A stretch of DNA of 64,000 nucleotides from positions 1,116,001 through 1,180,000 of the forward strand of contig NZ_JAPEVI010000003.1 of assembly GCF_026240905.1 (NCBI RefSeq), written 5' to 3'. The stretch comes from Roseibium salinum. Its GTDB lineage: Bacteria > Pseudomonadota > Alphaproteobacteria > Rhizobiales > Stappiaceae. A program made the translations under genes and the position numbers. The notes under the pieces were generated by a model, which saw nothing but the letters and a program-made list of their open reading frames with translations, was not told the DNA's origin and ran no database searches. How positions within the stretch are numbered: position 1 is the first letter of the stretch; every line of letters begins with the position of its first letter. Shown here in pieces: positions 10,424 through 19,369 of this stretch.

Positions 10424-11245
10424 TCACTTCGTTTTCGCCGCCTGCCAGGCCTCTTCCATCTCATCCAGGGTCATTGCCTCGAGAGTGGTGCCGTTTTCTT
10501 GTGCGTGGGCTTCAATGGCCGCGAAGCGTTTGCGGAATTTGCGGTTGGTGCGGCGCAGGGCCTCTTCCGGGTCTATGTCGAGATGGCGGGCAAGATTGGC
10601 GAGCGCGAACAGGGTATCGCCGAGTTCGTCGGTGATCCGGTCCTTGTCCGGAGCGCTCTTGGCAAGTTCCTCGTCCAGCTCGTGGGTTTCTTCGCGGATC
10701 TTGTCGAGAACCAGCCGTGCGTCGTTCCAGTCGAAGCCGACCCTGGAGGCGCGGCGCTGTAGCTTGTCCGCCTCCTGCAAGGCCGGGAAGGCGGTCGGCA
10801 CGTCGTCCAGAAACTCCTTTTCCGGCTCCGCCAGGCCGAGGGCCTGCCGCTCCGCCCGCTTCTCGGCGCGTTCCTCCGCCTTGATCCGTTCCCAGATCCC
10901 CTTGACCAGCTCCGGCTTGTCGCCGTTTTCATCGCCAAAGACGTGCGGATGACGCCGGATCAGTTTCCTTGTGATGCTCTCGACCACGTCTCCGAAGTCG
11001 AAATGATCTTCTTCCTCCGCCATGCGGGCGTGATAGATCACCTGCAGCAACAGGTCGCCGAGTTCTTCCCTCAGTCCAACCAGATCGTTCTTGGCGATGG
11101 CGTCGGCGACCTCATATGCTTCCTCCAGCGTGTAGGGAGCAATCGTCTCGAAATTCTGTTCCAGGTCCCAGGGGCACCCGGTGACCGGGGTGCGAAGCGC
11201 AGCCATGATTTCAATAAGACGGGAAATATCGCGGCTGGGTGTCAT
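10424..11245 (-). CDS. mazG: MazG nucleoside triphosphate pyrophosphohydrolase
   Basis: A cytoplasmic all-alpha NTP pyrophosphohydrolase that removes aberrant nucleotides. The 273-residue protein contains two MazG repeats. The first has the metal-binding pattern EEAYEVADAI...EELGDLLLQV near residues 41-70, the second REETHELDEEL...DELGDTLFAL near 190-225. The opening CPWDLEQNFETIAPYTLEEAYE is diagnostic. It converges with hflX across 48 bases. It may be the last gene of the ABC transporter transcript upstream on the same strand (142-base gap). Confidence 0.95.
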   Translation of the reverse strand: MTPSRDISRLIEIMAALRTPVTGCPWDLEQNFETIAPYTLEEAYEVADAIAKNDLVGLREELGDLLLQVIYHARMAEEEDHFDFGDVVESITRKLIRRHPHVFGDENGDKPELVKGIWERIKAEERAEKRAERQALGLAEPEKEFLDDVPTAFPALQEADKLQRRASRVGFDWNDARLVLDKIREETHELDEELAKSAPDKDRITDELGDTLFALANLARHLDIDPEEALRRTNRKFRKRFAAIEAHAQENGTTLEAMTLDEMEEAWQAAKTK

Positions 11246-11387
11246 GGAGGAACCTTGGCGTTGTTGATGGAGGGGCCCGTCAGGCAGTCCTGTGTGATGG
11301 CATGTCGCACGACGAGAATACGCCGCAGGTCAGCGTCGTTTGACGTCGACCTGTTCGGCATATCCCACCTGATGATGTAGGGGCAAG

Positions 11388-12551
11388 CTATCCCCTGACG
11401 GAGGGATGCCAGAAGGTTACGGCTCTCTCCAGAAGCGTGAGAGCGCCATAGGACAGCATCCCGGCCAATGCAGCGACGGTGATTTCCGCCCAGACCAGAT
11501 CCAGATCCATGCTGCCGACGGCCGTCGAGATTCTGAATCCCATGCCCGCGGTCGGCGAACCGAAGAATTCCGCGACGATCGCTCCGATAAGCGCAAGGGT
11601 CGTATTTATCTTCAAGGCATTGAAAATAAACGGCATTGCCATTGGCAGGCGGAGCTTGACCAGAGTTTGCCAGTATCCTGATGCATAGGTGCGCATCAGG
11701 TCGCGCTGCATGGCGTCGGAGGCCGCGAGACCGGAAACCGTGTTCACCAGCATCGGGAAGAAGGTCATGATGATGACGACGGCGGCTTTGGACGGCCAAT
11801 CGAAACCGAACCACATGACCATGATCGGGGCGACGCCGATGATGGGCAGGGCTGAAACAAGGTTTCCGATCGGCAGGAGCCCGCGGCGCAGAAACGGCAC
11901 GCGATCGACCAGGATGGCAATGACAAAAGCACTGCCGCAGCCGATCAGGTAACCGATCAGGACGGCCTTGAGAAAGGTCTGCTGGAAATCCTTCCAGAGT
12001 GTCGGCCCCGAATTGATCAGCCTTGCCCAGATTTCGGAGGGCGACGGCAAGAGCGCGTTGGAAATGCCCTGACCGGGTTGCCCGGCGCCGGTCACGACCA
12101 GTTCCCACAGCACAAGCAAGGTGATGCCGAAGATGGCCGGAATGGCCAGACTTACCAGACGCGAGGAGAGGGGCGAGGTCAACGACCAGTGCGCAAGGCG
12201 TTCGACAAACAGCCATGCCGCAGCCCAGGTTGCCGCCGTCAGGGCCCAGAAGCCGATGCCAGCCTGGCCGACATGAACGGATACGGTGCTGATCAGCAGC
12301 CACGCGGCAATGGCCGTCACCAGTCCGAGCACGATGTCGCCGACCTTGTTGCGCATGAACCCGAGTTCGTAGCGAACGCCGGCGATCGCCAGGATGACGA
12401 GACACAGGGAGAGCCTGGGAACGTCCATCACACCCAGGTCCGGCTGGAAGATCGTGGTGAACAGGCTGACGACGACCATGGCCACGATGAACCAGGCGAG
12501 CAGGGCGGGCATGTTGGAACGACGGTCCAGGCGGAGCGATGCTGTGCTCAT
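11388..12551 (-). CDS. ABC transporter permease, NitT/TauT family (1)
   Basis: An inner-membrane permease of 387 residues. Three or four extra hydrophobic segments occupy residues 14-140. They precede the canonical BPD_transp_1 domain (TLLVLWELVV, then LLPIGNLVSALPIIGVAPIMVMWFG and an EAA-type loop DLMRTYASGYWQTLVKLRLPMAMPFI). Its ATG overlaps the stop of the second permease gene by four bases, so the two are translationally coupled and likely form a heterodimer. Gene context (dihydropyrimidinase and amidohydrolase upstream) suggests uptake of a pyrimidine or hydantoin-like compound. The substrate is inferred, not seen. Confidence 0.88.
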   Translation of the reverse strand: MSTASLRLDRRSNMPALLAWFIVAMVVVSLFTTIFQPDLGVMDVPRLSLCLVILAIAGVRYELGFMRNKVGDIVLGLVTAIAAWLLISTVSVHVGQAGIGFWALTAATWAAAWLFVERLAHWSLTSPLSSRLVSLAIPAIFGITLLVLWELVVTGAGQPGQGISNALLPSPSEIWARLINSGPTLWKDFQQTFLKAVLIGYLIGCGSAFVIAILVDRVPFLRRGLLPIGNLVSALPIIGVAPIMVMWFGFDWPSKAAVVIIMTFFPMLVNTVSGLAASDAMQRDLMRTYASGYWQTLVKLRLPMAMPFIFNALKINTTLALIGAIVAEFFGSPTAGMGFRISTAVGSMDLDLVWAEITVAALAGMLSYGALTLLERAVTFWHPSVRG

Positions 12552-13474
12552 TTTGCCATCCCCATCCGATTGAGCGTGATATTTTCGATGGCACCGATCA
12601 GCGCGACGAGGGCGCCTGCCAGAATGGCGGCCATGATCAGCGCCGACCAGATCTGGATGGTCTGGCCATAGTAGGATCCCGCCAGAAGCCTCGCGCCAAG
12701 ACCCGCCACCGCACCTGTCGGCAATTCTCCGATGATGGCCCCGACCAGAGACGCCGCCACACCGACTTTCATGGAAGTGAAGAGATAGGGCACGGCATAG
12801 GGCAGGCGTAATTTCCAGAATGTCTGAACGCGGGTCGCGGAATAGGTGTGCATCAGGTCCATATGGATCGTTTCAGGCGAACGTAGCCCCTTCACCATGC
12901 CGACCGTTACCGGGAAGAAGGACAGATAGGTCGAGATCAGGGCCTTCGGGAAAAGACCGGTGATGCCCATGTTTCCCAGAACCACGATGATCATCGGTGC
13001 AATCGCGAGGATCGGAATTGTCTGTGAGGCAATCACCCAGGGCATCATCGACTTTTCGAGGACGCGGGAATGAACGATGCCGATCGCGAGAAGAATACCG
13101 AGCGACGTGCCAATGAAGAAGCCAAGCAGCGTCGATGAAAGTGTGATCCCGGAGTGGTGTATCAGCGACCGTTTCGAGGTGATGCTCTTTTCGACGGTGG
13201 TGTTCCAGAGCTCGACTGCCACCTGGTGCGGGGCCGGCAGTTTCGGCCGGTCCTGGGCGAGCGTATCTGCGATCAGTTGGGAGAGGGGAACATCCGTCTG
13301 GTCCGCGCGCTCATAGATGTCGCCCTGAAAGGGGGCGTTCAGCAACACCGCCCCGACATACCAGAGCGCAAGGATCGCCAGCACGACAACGGTAACGGGA
13401 CCGATGGTACCCGACATGAGACCGGCAAACGGATTGAGGCTGCGGGGCGCGGTGGAGAGTGACGTATCGGTCAT
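12548..13474 (-). CDS. ABC transporter permease, NitT/TauT family (2)
   Basis: The second membrane subunit, 308 residues. One N-terminal helix (VTVVVLAILALWYVGAVLL) is followed by a periplasmic-looking stretch. The BPD_transp_1 core comes next, with the EAA loop (DLMHTYSATRVQTFWKLRLPYAVPYL) and helices up to ILAGALVALIGAIENI. It lies 15 bases after the ATPase gene and overlaps the next permease gene by four bases. The two-permease layout resembles NitT/TauT-type systems found with pyrimidine breakdown genes in Rhizobiales. Confidence 0.88.
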   Translation of the reverse strand: MTDTSLSTAPRSLNPFAGLMSGTIGPVTVVVLAILALWYVGAVLLNAPFQGDIYERADQTDVPLSQLIADTLAQDRPKLPAPHQVAVELWNTTVEKSITSKRSLIHHSGITLSSTLLGFFIGTSLGILLAIGIVHSRVLEKSMMPWVIASQTIPILAIAPMIIVVLGNMGITGLFPKALISTYLSFFPVTVGMVKGLRSPETIHMDLMHTYSATRVQTFWKLRLPYAVPYLFTSMKVGVAASLVGAIIGELPTGAVAGLGARLLAGSYYGQTIQIWSALIMAAILAGALVALIGAIENITLNRMGMAK

Positions 13475-13489
13475 TGCTTTGAGCCTTCC

Positions 13490-14329
13490 TCAATCCTCAT
13501 AGGAATGCCCGGCCTTGAGACCTTCCCGGACGCGATGGGCGATCTTCAGGAATTCGGGTGTTTCGCGGATGTTGAGGCTCCGGTCACGCGGCAGGTCGCT
13601 TTCGATGACGTCGTAGATCCGGCCCGGACGCGGGCACAGCACGACGATCTTGGTGGACAGGAATACGGCTTCGGGAATGGAGTGGGTGACGAAGGCGACG
13701 GTCTTGTTGGTTTTCGCCCAGAGTTTCAGGAGCTGCTCGTTGAGATGATCGCGGACGATTTCATCGAGTGCGCCGAACGGCTCGTCCATCAGCAGAAGAG
13801 CGGGTTCAACGGCGAGCGCGCGGGCGATGGAGGCGCGCTGCTGCATGCCGCCGGATAGCTGCCAGGGATACTTCTTTTCAAAACCGGTAAGGTTCACCAG
13901 TTCCAGGTTCTTGCTAATGCGCTGCCGCTGCTCTTGCCTGGAAAGCCCCATGATTTCAAGGGGCAGGGCGACGTTCTTGGAGATGTTGCGCCAAGGGTAG
14001 AGTGCCGCTGCCTGGAAGACATAGCCATAGGCCCTGTTCAGGCGGGCTTCCTCTGCCGAGGTTCCGTTGACGGTTATCGAGCCTGCTGTCGGCTGCTCCA
14101 GGTCTGCGATCACGCGCAGGAGCGTGGTCTTGCCGCAGCCCGAAGGGCCGATGAAGGAGACGAAGTCCCCCTCATCGATTTCGAGGTTGATGTCGGAGAG
14201 GGCGTTTACCGGTCCGTCATTGGTTTCGAAGGTGAGGGACAGGTTGTCGATACCGATCACCCGTTTAGGGCTGGCGCTTTTATTGTTTTCCACCATTTCG
14301 GTGTCCTTTGCGCTGGCAAGAGCAGTCAT
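13490..14329 (-). CDS. ABC transporter ATP-binding protein, NitT/TauT family
   Basis: The ATPase that powers the two adjacent permeases. The 279-residue protein has Walker A GPSGCGKTT, Q-loop YVFQAAALYPW, signature LSGGMQQR, Walker B ALLLMDEPFGALDE and switch His (VTHSIPEA). The ATG at 14329 is chosen because GAGGAA lies seven bases before it; an upstream extension of 30 codons has no ribosome site. It is separated from the dihydropyrimidinase gene by 133 bases. No substrate-binding protein gene is found with the three transporter genes. Confidence 0.92.
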   Translation of the reverse strand: MTALASAKDTEMVENNKSASPKRVIGIDNLSLTFETNDGPVNALSDINLEIDEGDFVSFIGPSGCGKTTLLRVIADLEQPTAGSITVNGTSAEEARLNRAYGYVFQAAALYPWRNISKNVALPLEIMGLSRQEQRQRISKNLELVNLTGFEKKYPWQLSGGMQQRASIARALAVEPALLLMDEPFGALDEIVRDHLNEQLLKLWAKTNKTVAFVTHSIPEAVFLSTKIVVLCPRPGRIYDVIESDLPRDRSLNIRETPEFLKIAHRVREGLKAGHSYED

Positions 14330-14462
14330 GAATTTCCTCGCTACACGAGTCGCGTGCAATTCGACAGTGGCAGGCGCCGCTGATATCGCGGTATGAAGCG
14401 CTCCAACACTCCCCTCCACCTTCTTTTTACCCCTCTCCGGAAATTGGGAGGGAATTTTCGTG

Positions 14463-15920
14463 TTACACGCCGCTGGCCGGAATGCCGGAGCGCTCCACCT
14501 TGCGGGGGGCCGTCAGCTCTTTCCATGTCGAAAGGGCCTTGTTGACGGCCTGGAACGGTTCGCGGGCAACGAATTCACCATGGCCCTGCTTGTGGTGGAC
14601 CGTACCGTCCTCCACCGCGACGCGGCCACGCGTCAGCGTGTAGCGCGGCAGGCCCTTCACCGACTTGCCCTCGAAGACATTGTAGTCGATCGCCGACTGC
14701 TGGCTGGCGGCGGAAATGGTCTTTTCCCGATCCGGATCCCAGATGACGATATCGGCATCCGCGCCAACGAGAATTGCTCCTTTTTTCGGATAGATATTCA
14801 GGATCTTTGCAATATTGGTTGAAGTCACGGCGACGAATTCGTTCGGTGTCAGCCGGCCGGTATTGACGCCATAGGTCCACAGCATGGGCAGGCGGTCTTC
14901 CAGGCCGCCGGTGCCGTTCGGGATCTTGGTGAAATCGCCGACCCCGGTGCGTTTCTGGTCCGTGCTGAAGGCGCAATGGTCGGTCGCCACCACCTGCAGC
15001 GATCCGGACGCGAGACCTGCCCAAAGGGAATCCTGATGTTTCTTGTCGCGGAACGGGGGCGACATTACCCGGCGGGCCGCGTGGTCCCAATCGGGATGCC
15101 TATATTCGCTGTCATCGAGGGTCAGGTGCTGGATCAGCGGCTCGCCATAGGCGCGAATGCCGTTCTGCCGGGCCCGGCGGATCGCCTCATGGGCCTGTTC
15201 CGAAGACGTGTGAACGATGTAGATCGGCACGCCGGCCATATCGGCGATCATGATTGCGCGGTTGGTGGCTTCGCCTTCCACTTCCGGCGGGCGGGAATAG
15301 GCGTGGGCCTCCGGCCCGTTGTTGCCGTCCGCAAGCAGCTTCTGCTGCAGTGTCGCGACGACATCGCCGTTCTCCGCATGGACCAGCGGCAGGGCGCCGA
15401 GTTCGGCGCAGCGCTGGAAGGAGGCGAACATCTCGTCATCGTTCACCATCAGCGCGCCCTTGTAGGCCATGAAGTGCTTGAAGGTGTTGATGCCCCTTTC
15501 CTGCACGACGGTCTGCATGTCGTTGAAGACCTGCTCGCCCCACCATGTGATCGCCATGTGGAACGAGTAGTCGCAATGGGCCATGGTGGACTTGTTGTCC
15601 CACATCTGCAGGGCCTCAAGCAGCGACTGACCGGGCGAGGGCAGGGCGAAGTCGACCACCATCGTGGTACCGCCGGCAAGCGCGGCCCGGGTGCCACTGT
15701 CGAAATTGTCCGACGAGAAGGTACCCATGAAGGGCATTTCGAGGTGCGTGTGCGGGTCGATGCCCCCCGGCATGACATAACAGCCGGTGGCGTCCAGCGT
15801 TTGGTCGCCGGAAAGATCGGGACCGATTTCGACGATCTTGCCGCCTTCGATCTTCACATCGGCTTCGTAGGAAAGGTCGGCAGTGACAACCGTACCGCCC
15901 TTGATCACTTTGCTTGCCAT
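14463..15920 (-). CDS. pydB: Dihydropyrimidinase / D-hydantoinase
   Basis: A zinc amidohydrolase that opens dihydrouracil or dihydrothymine to the N-carbamoyl-beta-amino acid, the second step of reductive pyrimidine breakdown. Metal ligands are visible: H57 and H59 in GIDPHTHLEMPF, the carboxylated K154 in HFMAYKGAL, His in PLVHAENGD and IYIVHTSSEQAH, and Asp in VATDHCAF. The 485-residue length is normal. ATG 15920 has AGAGGGG upstream; the longer open frame to 15974 lacks a ribosome site. Hydantoinase activity on other cyclic amides is also possible. Neighbouring pydC and the aminotransferase support the pyrimidine role. Confidence 0.93.
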   Translation of the reverse strand: MASKVIKGGTVVTADLSYEADVKIEGGKIVEIGPDLSGDQTLDATGCYVMPGGIDPHTHLEMPFMGTFSSDNFDSGTRAALAGGTTMVVDFALPSPGQSLLEALQMWDNKSTMAHCDYSFHMAITWWGEQVFNDMQTVVQERGINTFKHFMAYKGALMVNDDEMFASFQRCAELGALPLVHAENGDVVATLQQKLLADGNNGPEAHAYSRPPEVEGEATNRAIMIADMAGVPIYIVHTSSEQAHEAIRRARQNGIRAYGEPLIQHLTLDDSEYRHPDWDHAARRVMSPPFRDKKHQDSLWAGLASGSLQVVATDHCAFSTDQKRTGVGDFTKIPNGTGGLEDRLPMLWTYGVNTGRLTPNEFVAVTSTNIAKILNIYPKKGAILVGADADIVIWDPDREKTISAASQQSAIDYNVFEGKSVKGLPRYTLTRGRVAVEDGTVHHKQGHGEFVAREPFQAVNKALSTWKELTAPRKVERSGIPASGV

Positions 15921-16242
15921 TGTCGTTCCCCTCTTTTCGTGTTCGTTCACCGGGCCCCGGAGGCCGGTGACCAATTCAGGTCATCAAGGACACATGAGGA
16001 CGGGTGCCGCCGATCTCGATCCCGCAGGTCCATTCCCGGGCCTCTGATTTTAGTGACCTGGTGGTTGCGGTGCATTGCGCCCCGAGGGCCGGCTTTCCGG
16101 CCGCTATTTCTGCCTGGAGACGGACGAGGCGACGGAGCTGTCGCCTGTCCGCACCGTGTGTCCTTATCGGGAAAGGCGGCAGCCCTTGCCGGCACGGCCA
16201 TCAGGCGGCCGAAACGGGCTGTCGCTTTTCCGTGTTTGGCCA
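15921..16242. other. 322-base gap between amidohydrolase and dihydropyrimidinase genes
   Basis: No supported gene. The stretch is GC-rich with several short GGCC-type palindromes (for example GGCCGG and CCGGCC around 16085-16100). The size suggests a second promoter for the dihydropyrimidinase-transporter half of the locus, but I cannot identify one and see no RutR-type TTGACCA palindrome here. Confidence 0.4.
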
Positions 16243-17499
16243 TTACTCGACGATCTCCGCCGTTTCGACAACCGCATGGAACAGGACATCCGCCCCGGCC
16301 TTCGCCCAGTCCCTGGAGATTTCCTCCGCCTCGTTGTGGGAAAGACCATCGACGCAGGGGCACATGATCATGGCCGTCGGGGCGACCTTGTTGACCCAGC
16401 AGGCATCATGTCCGGCGCCGGAGATGAGGTTTCTGTGGGAGTAGCCGAGGCGCTCAGCGGCATTGCGGACAGCCGCGACGCAGTCCTTGTCGAATTCAAC
16501 GGGATCGAACCCGCCGACCTTTTCGAACTCGACCTCAAGACCCATCTCGTCGCAGATCTTCTTGCCGCCGATCTTCAGCCGGTCCTCCATGTCCTTGATT
16601 ACGGCGATGTCCGGCGAGCGGAAATCGACGGTGAAGACGGCTTTTCCGGGGATCACGTTGCGCGAGTTCGGATAGACGTCGATATGGCCGGCGGCGCCGA
16701 CGGCGTGTGGCGCATGTGACAGGGCGATCTCGTCGACCAGTTCAAGGATGCGCGCCATGCCAAGTCCCGCATTCTTGCGCATCGGCATCGGCGTGGAGCC
16801 CGTATGGCTTTCCTTGCCGGTCACTGTGACCTGCGTCCAGGAAAGGCCCTGGCCGTGCGTGACGACGCCGATATCCTTGCCTTCTGCTTCCAGGATGGGG
16901 CCCTGCTCGATATGGAGTTCGAACATGGCGTGCATCTTGTCCTTGCGGGCACCGACTTCCTCGTCGCCGACCCAGCCGATACGCTTCAGTTCGTCGCCGA
17001 ACTTCTTGCCCTCGGCATCTTCCCGGTCGTAAGCCCAGTTCTGGGTGTGCACTCCGGCGAACACGCCGGAGGCCAGCATGGCCGGGGCAAAACGGGTGCC
17101 TTCCTCGTTGGTCCAGTTCGTCACCACGATCGGGTGCTTGGTCCTGATGCCGAGATCGTTCATCGTGCGCACGACCTCAAGACCGCCGAGAACCCCCAGG
17201 ACGCCGTCGTATTTGCCGCCGGTCGGCTGGGTGTCGAGGTGGGAGCCGACATAAACGGGCAGGGCGTGAGGATCGGTACCGGGGCGGGTCATGAACATGT
17301 TCCCCATGGTGTCGACGGCCATCGTCAGACCGGCTTCCTCGCACCATTTCTGAAACAGCCTGCGGCCCTCGGCATCGGCATCGGTCAAGGTCTGGCGGTT
17401 ATTGCCGCCGGCAACGCCGGGGCCGATCCTGGCCATTTCCATCAGGCTGTCCCAAAGCCTGTCAGGGTTGATCCTCAAGTTTTCGCCCGGAGCTGCCAT
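16243..17499 (-). CDS. pydC: N-carbamoyl-beta-alanine amidohydrolase (beta-ureidopropionase, M20 family)
   Basis: A Zn-dependent hydrolase that converts N-carbamoyl-beta-alanine to beta-alanine, CO2 and ammonia, the third step of reductive pyrimidine breakdown. The 418-residue protein has the M20 metal motifs: YVGSHLDTQPTGGKYDGVLG, TNEEGTRF, HIEQGP and the C-terminal GAGHDACWV with LSHNEAEE. The start has AAGGAG nine bases before the ATG. It follows the aminotransferase gene by 39 bases. The same family includes allantoate amidohydrolases and L-carbamoylases; gene context decides for the beta-ureidopropionase role. Confidence 0.9.
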   Translation of the reverse strand: MAAPGENLRINPDRLWDSLMEMARIGPGVAGGNNRQTLTDADAEGRRLFQKWCEEAGLTMAVDTMGNMFMTRPGTDPHALPVYVGSHLDTQPTGGKYDGVLGVLGGLEVVRTMNDLGIRTKHPIVVTNWTNEEGTRFAPAMLASGVFAGVHTQNWAYDREDAEGKKFGDELKRIGWVGDEEVGARKDKMHAMFELHIEQGPILEAEGKDIGVVTHGQGLSWTQVTVTGKESHTGSTPMPMRKNAGLGMARILELVDEIALSHAPHAVGAAGHIDVYPNSRNVIPGKAVFTVDFRSPDIAVIKDMEDRLKIGGKKICDEMGLEVEFEKVGGFDPVEFDKDCVAAVRNAAERLGYSHRNLISGAGHDACWVNKVAPTAMIMCPCVDGLSHNEAEEISRDWAKAGADVLFHAVVETAEIVE

Positions 17500-17538
17500 G
17501 TGCTCGTCTCCTTCAAATATCTGTTGCGTCGAAACGGG

Positions 17539-18885
17539 TCAGTCGATGGCGTTCAGGACGGCCCGGAGCTTTTCAAACAATTCGTCGATCTGTTCCCTGG
17601 AAATGATCAGCGGCGGAGACAGGGCAATGATGTCGCCGGTCGTGCGGATCAGGAGACCGTCGTCATAAGCCTTCAGGAAGGCGGAGAAGGCCCGTTTGGT
17701 CGGCTCGCCGGCAATCGGTTCCAGTTCGACGGCGCCGATGAGGCCAAGGTTGCGAAAGTCGATCACGTGCGGGCAGTCCCTGAGCGCGTGCAGGCCCTCT
17801 TCCCAATATTGAGCCAGGTCCGAAGCGCGGGTGAGGAGGCCTTCGTCGTCGTAGGTGTCGAGGGTTGCGAGCGCAGCCGCGCAGGCCACCGGATGGGCGG
17901 AATAGGTGTAGCCGTGGAACAACTCGATCAGGTGTTCCGGCCCGGTCATGAAGGCATTGTAGATATCCGAGGTGCAGAACACGGCGCCCATGGGGATAAC
18001 GCCGGAGGTCAGGCCCTTGGCCGTGGTGACCAGGTCCGGCGTCACACCGAAGAAATCAGTCGCGAACGGCGAGCCGAGGCGGCCGAAACCGGTGATCACC
18101 TCGTCGAAGATCAGTAGGATGCCGTGCTGGGTGCAAATCTCGCGCAGGCGTTCCAGATAGCCCTTCGGCGGGATCAGGACGCCGGTAGACCCGGCCACCG
18201 GTTCCACGATGACGGCGGCGATCGTGGACGGATCATGCAGCTGGATGATGCGGATCAGGTCTTCGGCATATTCGGCGCCATTTTCCGGGATGCCGCGCGA
18301 AAAGGCGTTGCGCTGCGGATCATGCGTGTGGCGCATGTGGTCGACACCGGTCAACAGCGTACCGAAGGCCTTGCGGTTGGCGACGATACCGCCAACGGAG
18401 ATGCCGCCGAAACCGACACCGTGATAGCCGCGTTCACGGCCGATCAGGCGCGTGCGGGTTCCCTGGCCGATGGCGCGCTGATAGGCCAGGGCGATCTTCA
18501 GCGCCGTGTCGACGCTTTCAGAGCCTGAGTTGGTAAAGAAGACATGGTCCAGCGGGGACGGCATCATGGCCGCCAGCCGGGCAGCCAGTTCAAACGCCTT
18601 GGGATGGCCCATCTGGAAGGCCGGCGCATAGTCGAGTTCGGCGATCTGCTTTTGCACCGCTTCAACGACTTTGGGGCGCGAGTGACCGGCATTGCAGCAC
18701 CACAAGCCTGCGGTTCCGTCCAGCACCTGACGTCCGTCCGTTGTGGTGTAGTGCATGTCCTTGGCCGAGACGAACATGCGCGGGGCCTGCTTGAACTGCC
18801 GGTTGGCCGTGAAAGGCATCCAGAAGGCTTCAAGATTGTTGGTAGCAGCCTGGTTCGGTACTGCCGGCGATGCCGGTGCTGACAT
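17539..18885 (-). CDS. Omega-amino acid:pyruvate aminotransferase (class III, PLP)
   Basis: Probably removes the amino group of beta-alanine to give malonate semialdehyde, completing uracil breakdown to a carbon product. The 448-residue class III fold shows FTNSGSESVDTALKIA, the helix YHGVGFGG, the PLP Asp in LLIFDEVITGFGR and the Schiff-base Lys in TTAKGLTSGVIPMGA. The ATG at 18885 is preceded by a strong AAGGAGGA; the open frame continues upstream to 19128 but has no ribosome site there. First gene of the minus-strand operon, facing the RutR operators. Confidence 0.92.
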   Translation of the reverse strand: MSAPASPAVPNQAATNNLEAFWMPFTANRQFKQAPRMFVSAKDMHYTTTDGRQVLDGTAGLWCCNAGHSRPKVVEAVQKQIAELDYAPAFQMGHPKAFELAARLAAMMPSPLDHVFFTNSGSESVDTALKIALAYQRAIGQGTRTRLIGRERGYHGVGFGGISVGGIVANRKAFGTLLTGVDHMRHTHDPQRNAFSRGIPENGAEYAEDLIRIIQLHDPSTIAAVIVEPVAGSTGVLIPPKGYLERLREICTQHGILLIFDEVITGFGRLGSPFATDFFGVTPDLVTTAKGLTSGVIPMGAVFCTSDIYNAFMTGPEHLIELFHGYTYSAHPVACAAALATLDTYDDEGLLTRASDLAQYWEEGLHALRDCPHVIDFRNLGLIGAVELEPIAGEPTKRAFSAFLKAYDDGLLIRTTGDIIALSPPLIISREQIDELFEKLRAVLNAID

Positions 18886-19173
18886 GCGTCCTCCTTGCGG
18901 CCCCTGGAAGCGGCCGACAGATGGTTCCTGCGAGGAATGGACGTCATGGGCCTGCAGATCCGCCTGCCAAAAGCAGCACTGCCAGCTCTGGTCCTCTCCC
19001 CCGCGCTGTTCCCGTGGCATTTCAAGCGGGCATTTTGCCTCTTTTTGAACTGCCGAATAGCTCTGGCCGGCCAAATGGCCGGAACCGGCTTTTGCCGGTT
19101 TCCATGATGGTCGTATACTGGCGATCATTCAAGAGATCCCCCATTGCAGGGGCTTTTCCGATCGTCTAGCCTT

Positions 19174-19189
19174 CTGACCATCTGGTCAA
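19174..19189. promoter_or_regulatory. RutR-type operator 1
   Basis: CTGACCATCTGGTCAA: one mismatch to the RutR consensus TTGACCA-N2-TGGTCAA known from E. coli. Its centre is 33 bases from operator 2, about three helical turns. Confidence 0.75.
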
Positions 19190-19206
19190 TTTAACCTAGG
19201 AGGGAT

Positions 19207-19222
19207 TTGACCAAATGGTCAA
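19207..19222. promoter_or_regulatory. RutR operator 2, perfect palindrome
   Basis: TTGACCAAATGGTCAA matches the RutR consensus at every defined base. The adjacent TetR-family gene is a RutR homologue, so autoregulation and control of the divergent operon by uracil are likely (inference). Confidence 0.85.
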
Positions 19223-19240
19223 GATGCAATTCCGTGCCGC

Positions 19241-19260
19241 ATGACCAATTTCTGGTCAAA
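19241..19260. promoter_or_regulatory. RutR-like operator 3 with a 5-base spacer
   Basis: TGACCA and TGGTCA half-sites separated by ATTTC instead of two bases. Its centre is about 35 bases from operator 2, so it lies on the same DNA face. Wider spacing may mean weak or no binding. Confidence 0.45.
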
Positions 19261-19369
19261 CGGGCGCGGTGATGCCTGCGACCGGCCTAAAACCGCCGAT
19301 TCCCCAAGGGAAACGGCACGAGGGAACATCAATGGAAGGGCGGCTCTTGGGCCGTAGGTGGACTTTTGG

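Larger units (their letters stand above)
18886..19369. promoter_or_regulatory. Divergent control region between the aminotransferase operon and rutR
   Basis: 484 bases with no supported gene. The rutR-proximal part (19174-19260) holds three palindromes built on TGACCA/TGGTCA. On the minus strand a TTGACC inside operator 2 lies 18 bases from TAGGTT, which sits between operators 1 and 2. This is a plausible -35/-10 pair for the catabolic operon; the -10 is weak. The 19050-19100 part carries a GC palindrome around GGCCGGCCAAATGGCCGG. Confidence 0.6.

Noticed and set aside
14976..16367. 463-codon plus-strand frame opposite dihydropyrimidinase
   Set aside because: Antisense to a gene with all catalytic residues; no start signal or domain.
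16804..18117. 437-codon plus-strand frame opposite the amidohydrolase and aminotransferase
   Set aside because: Spans two real genes in antisense; no domain.
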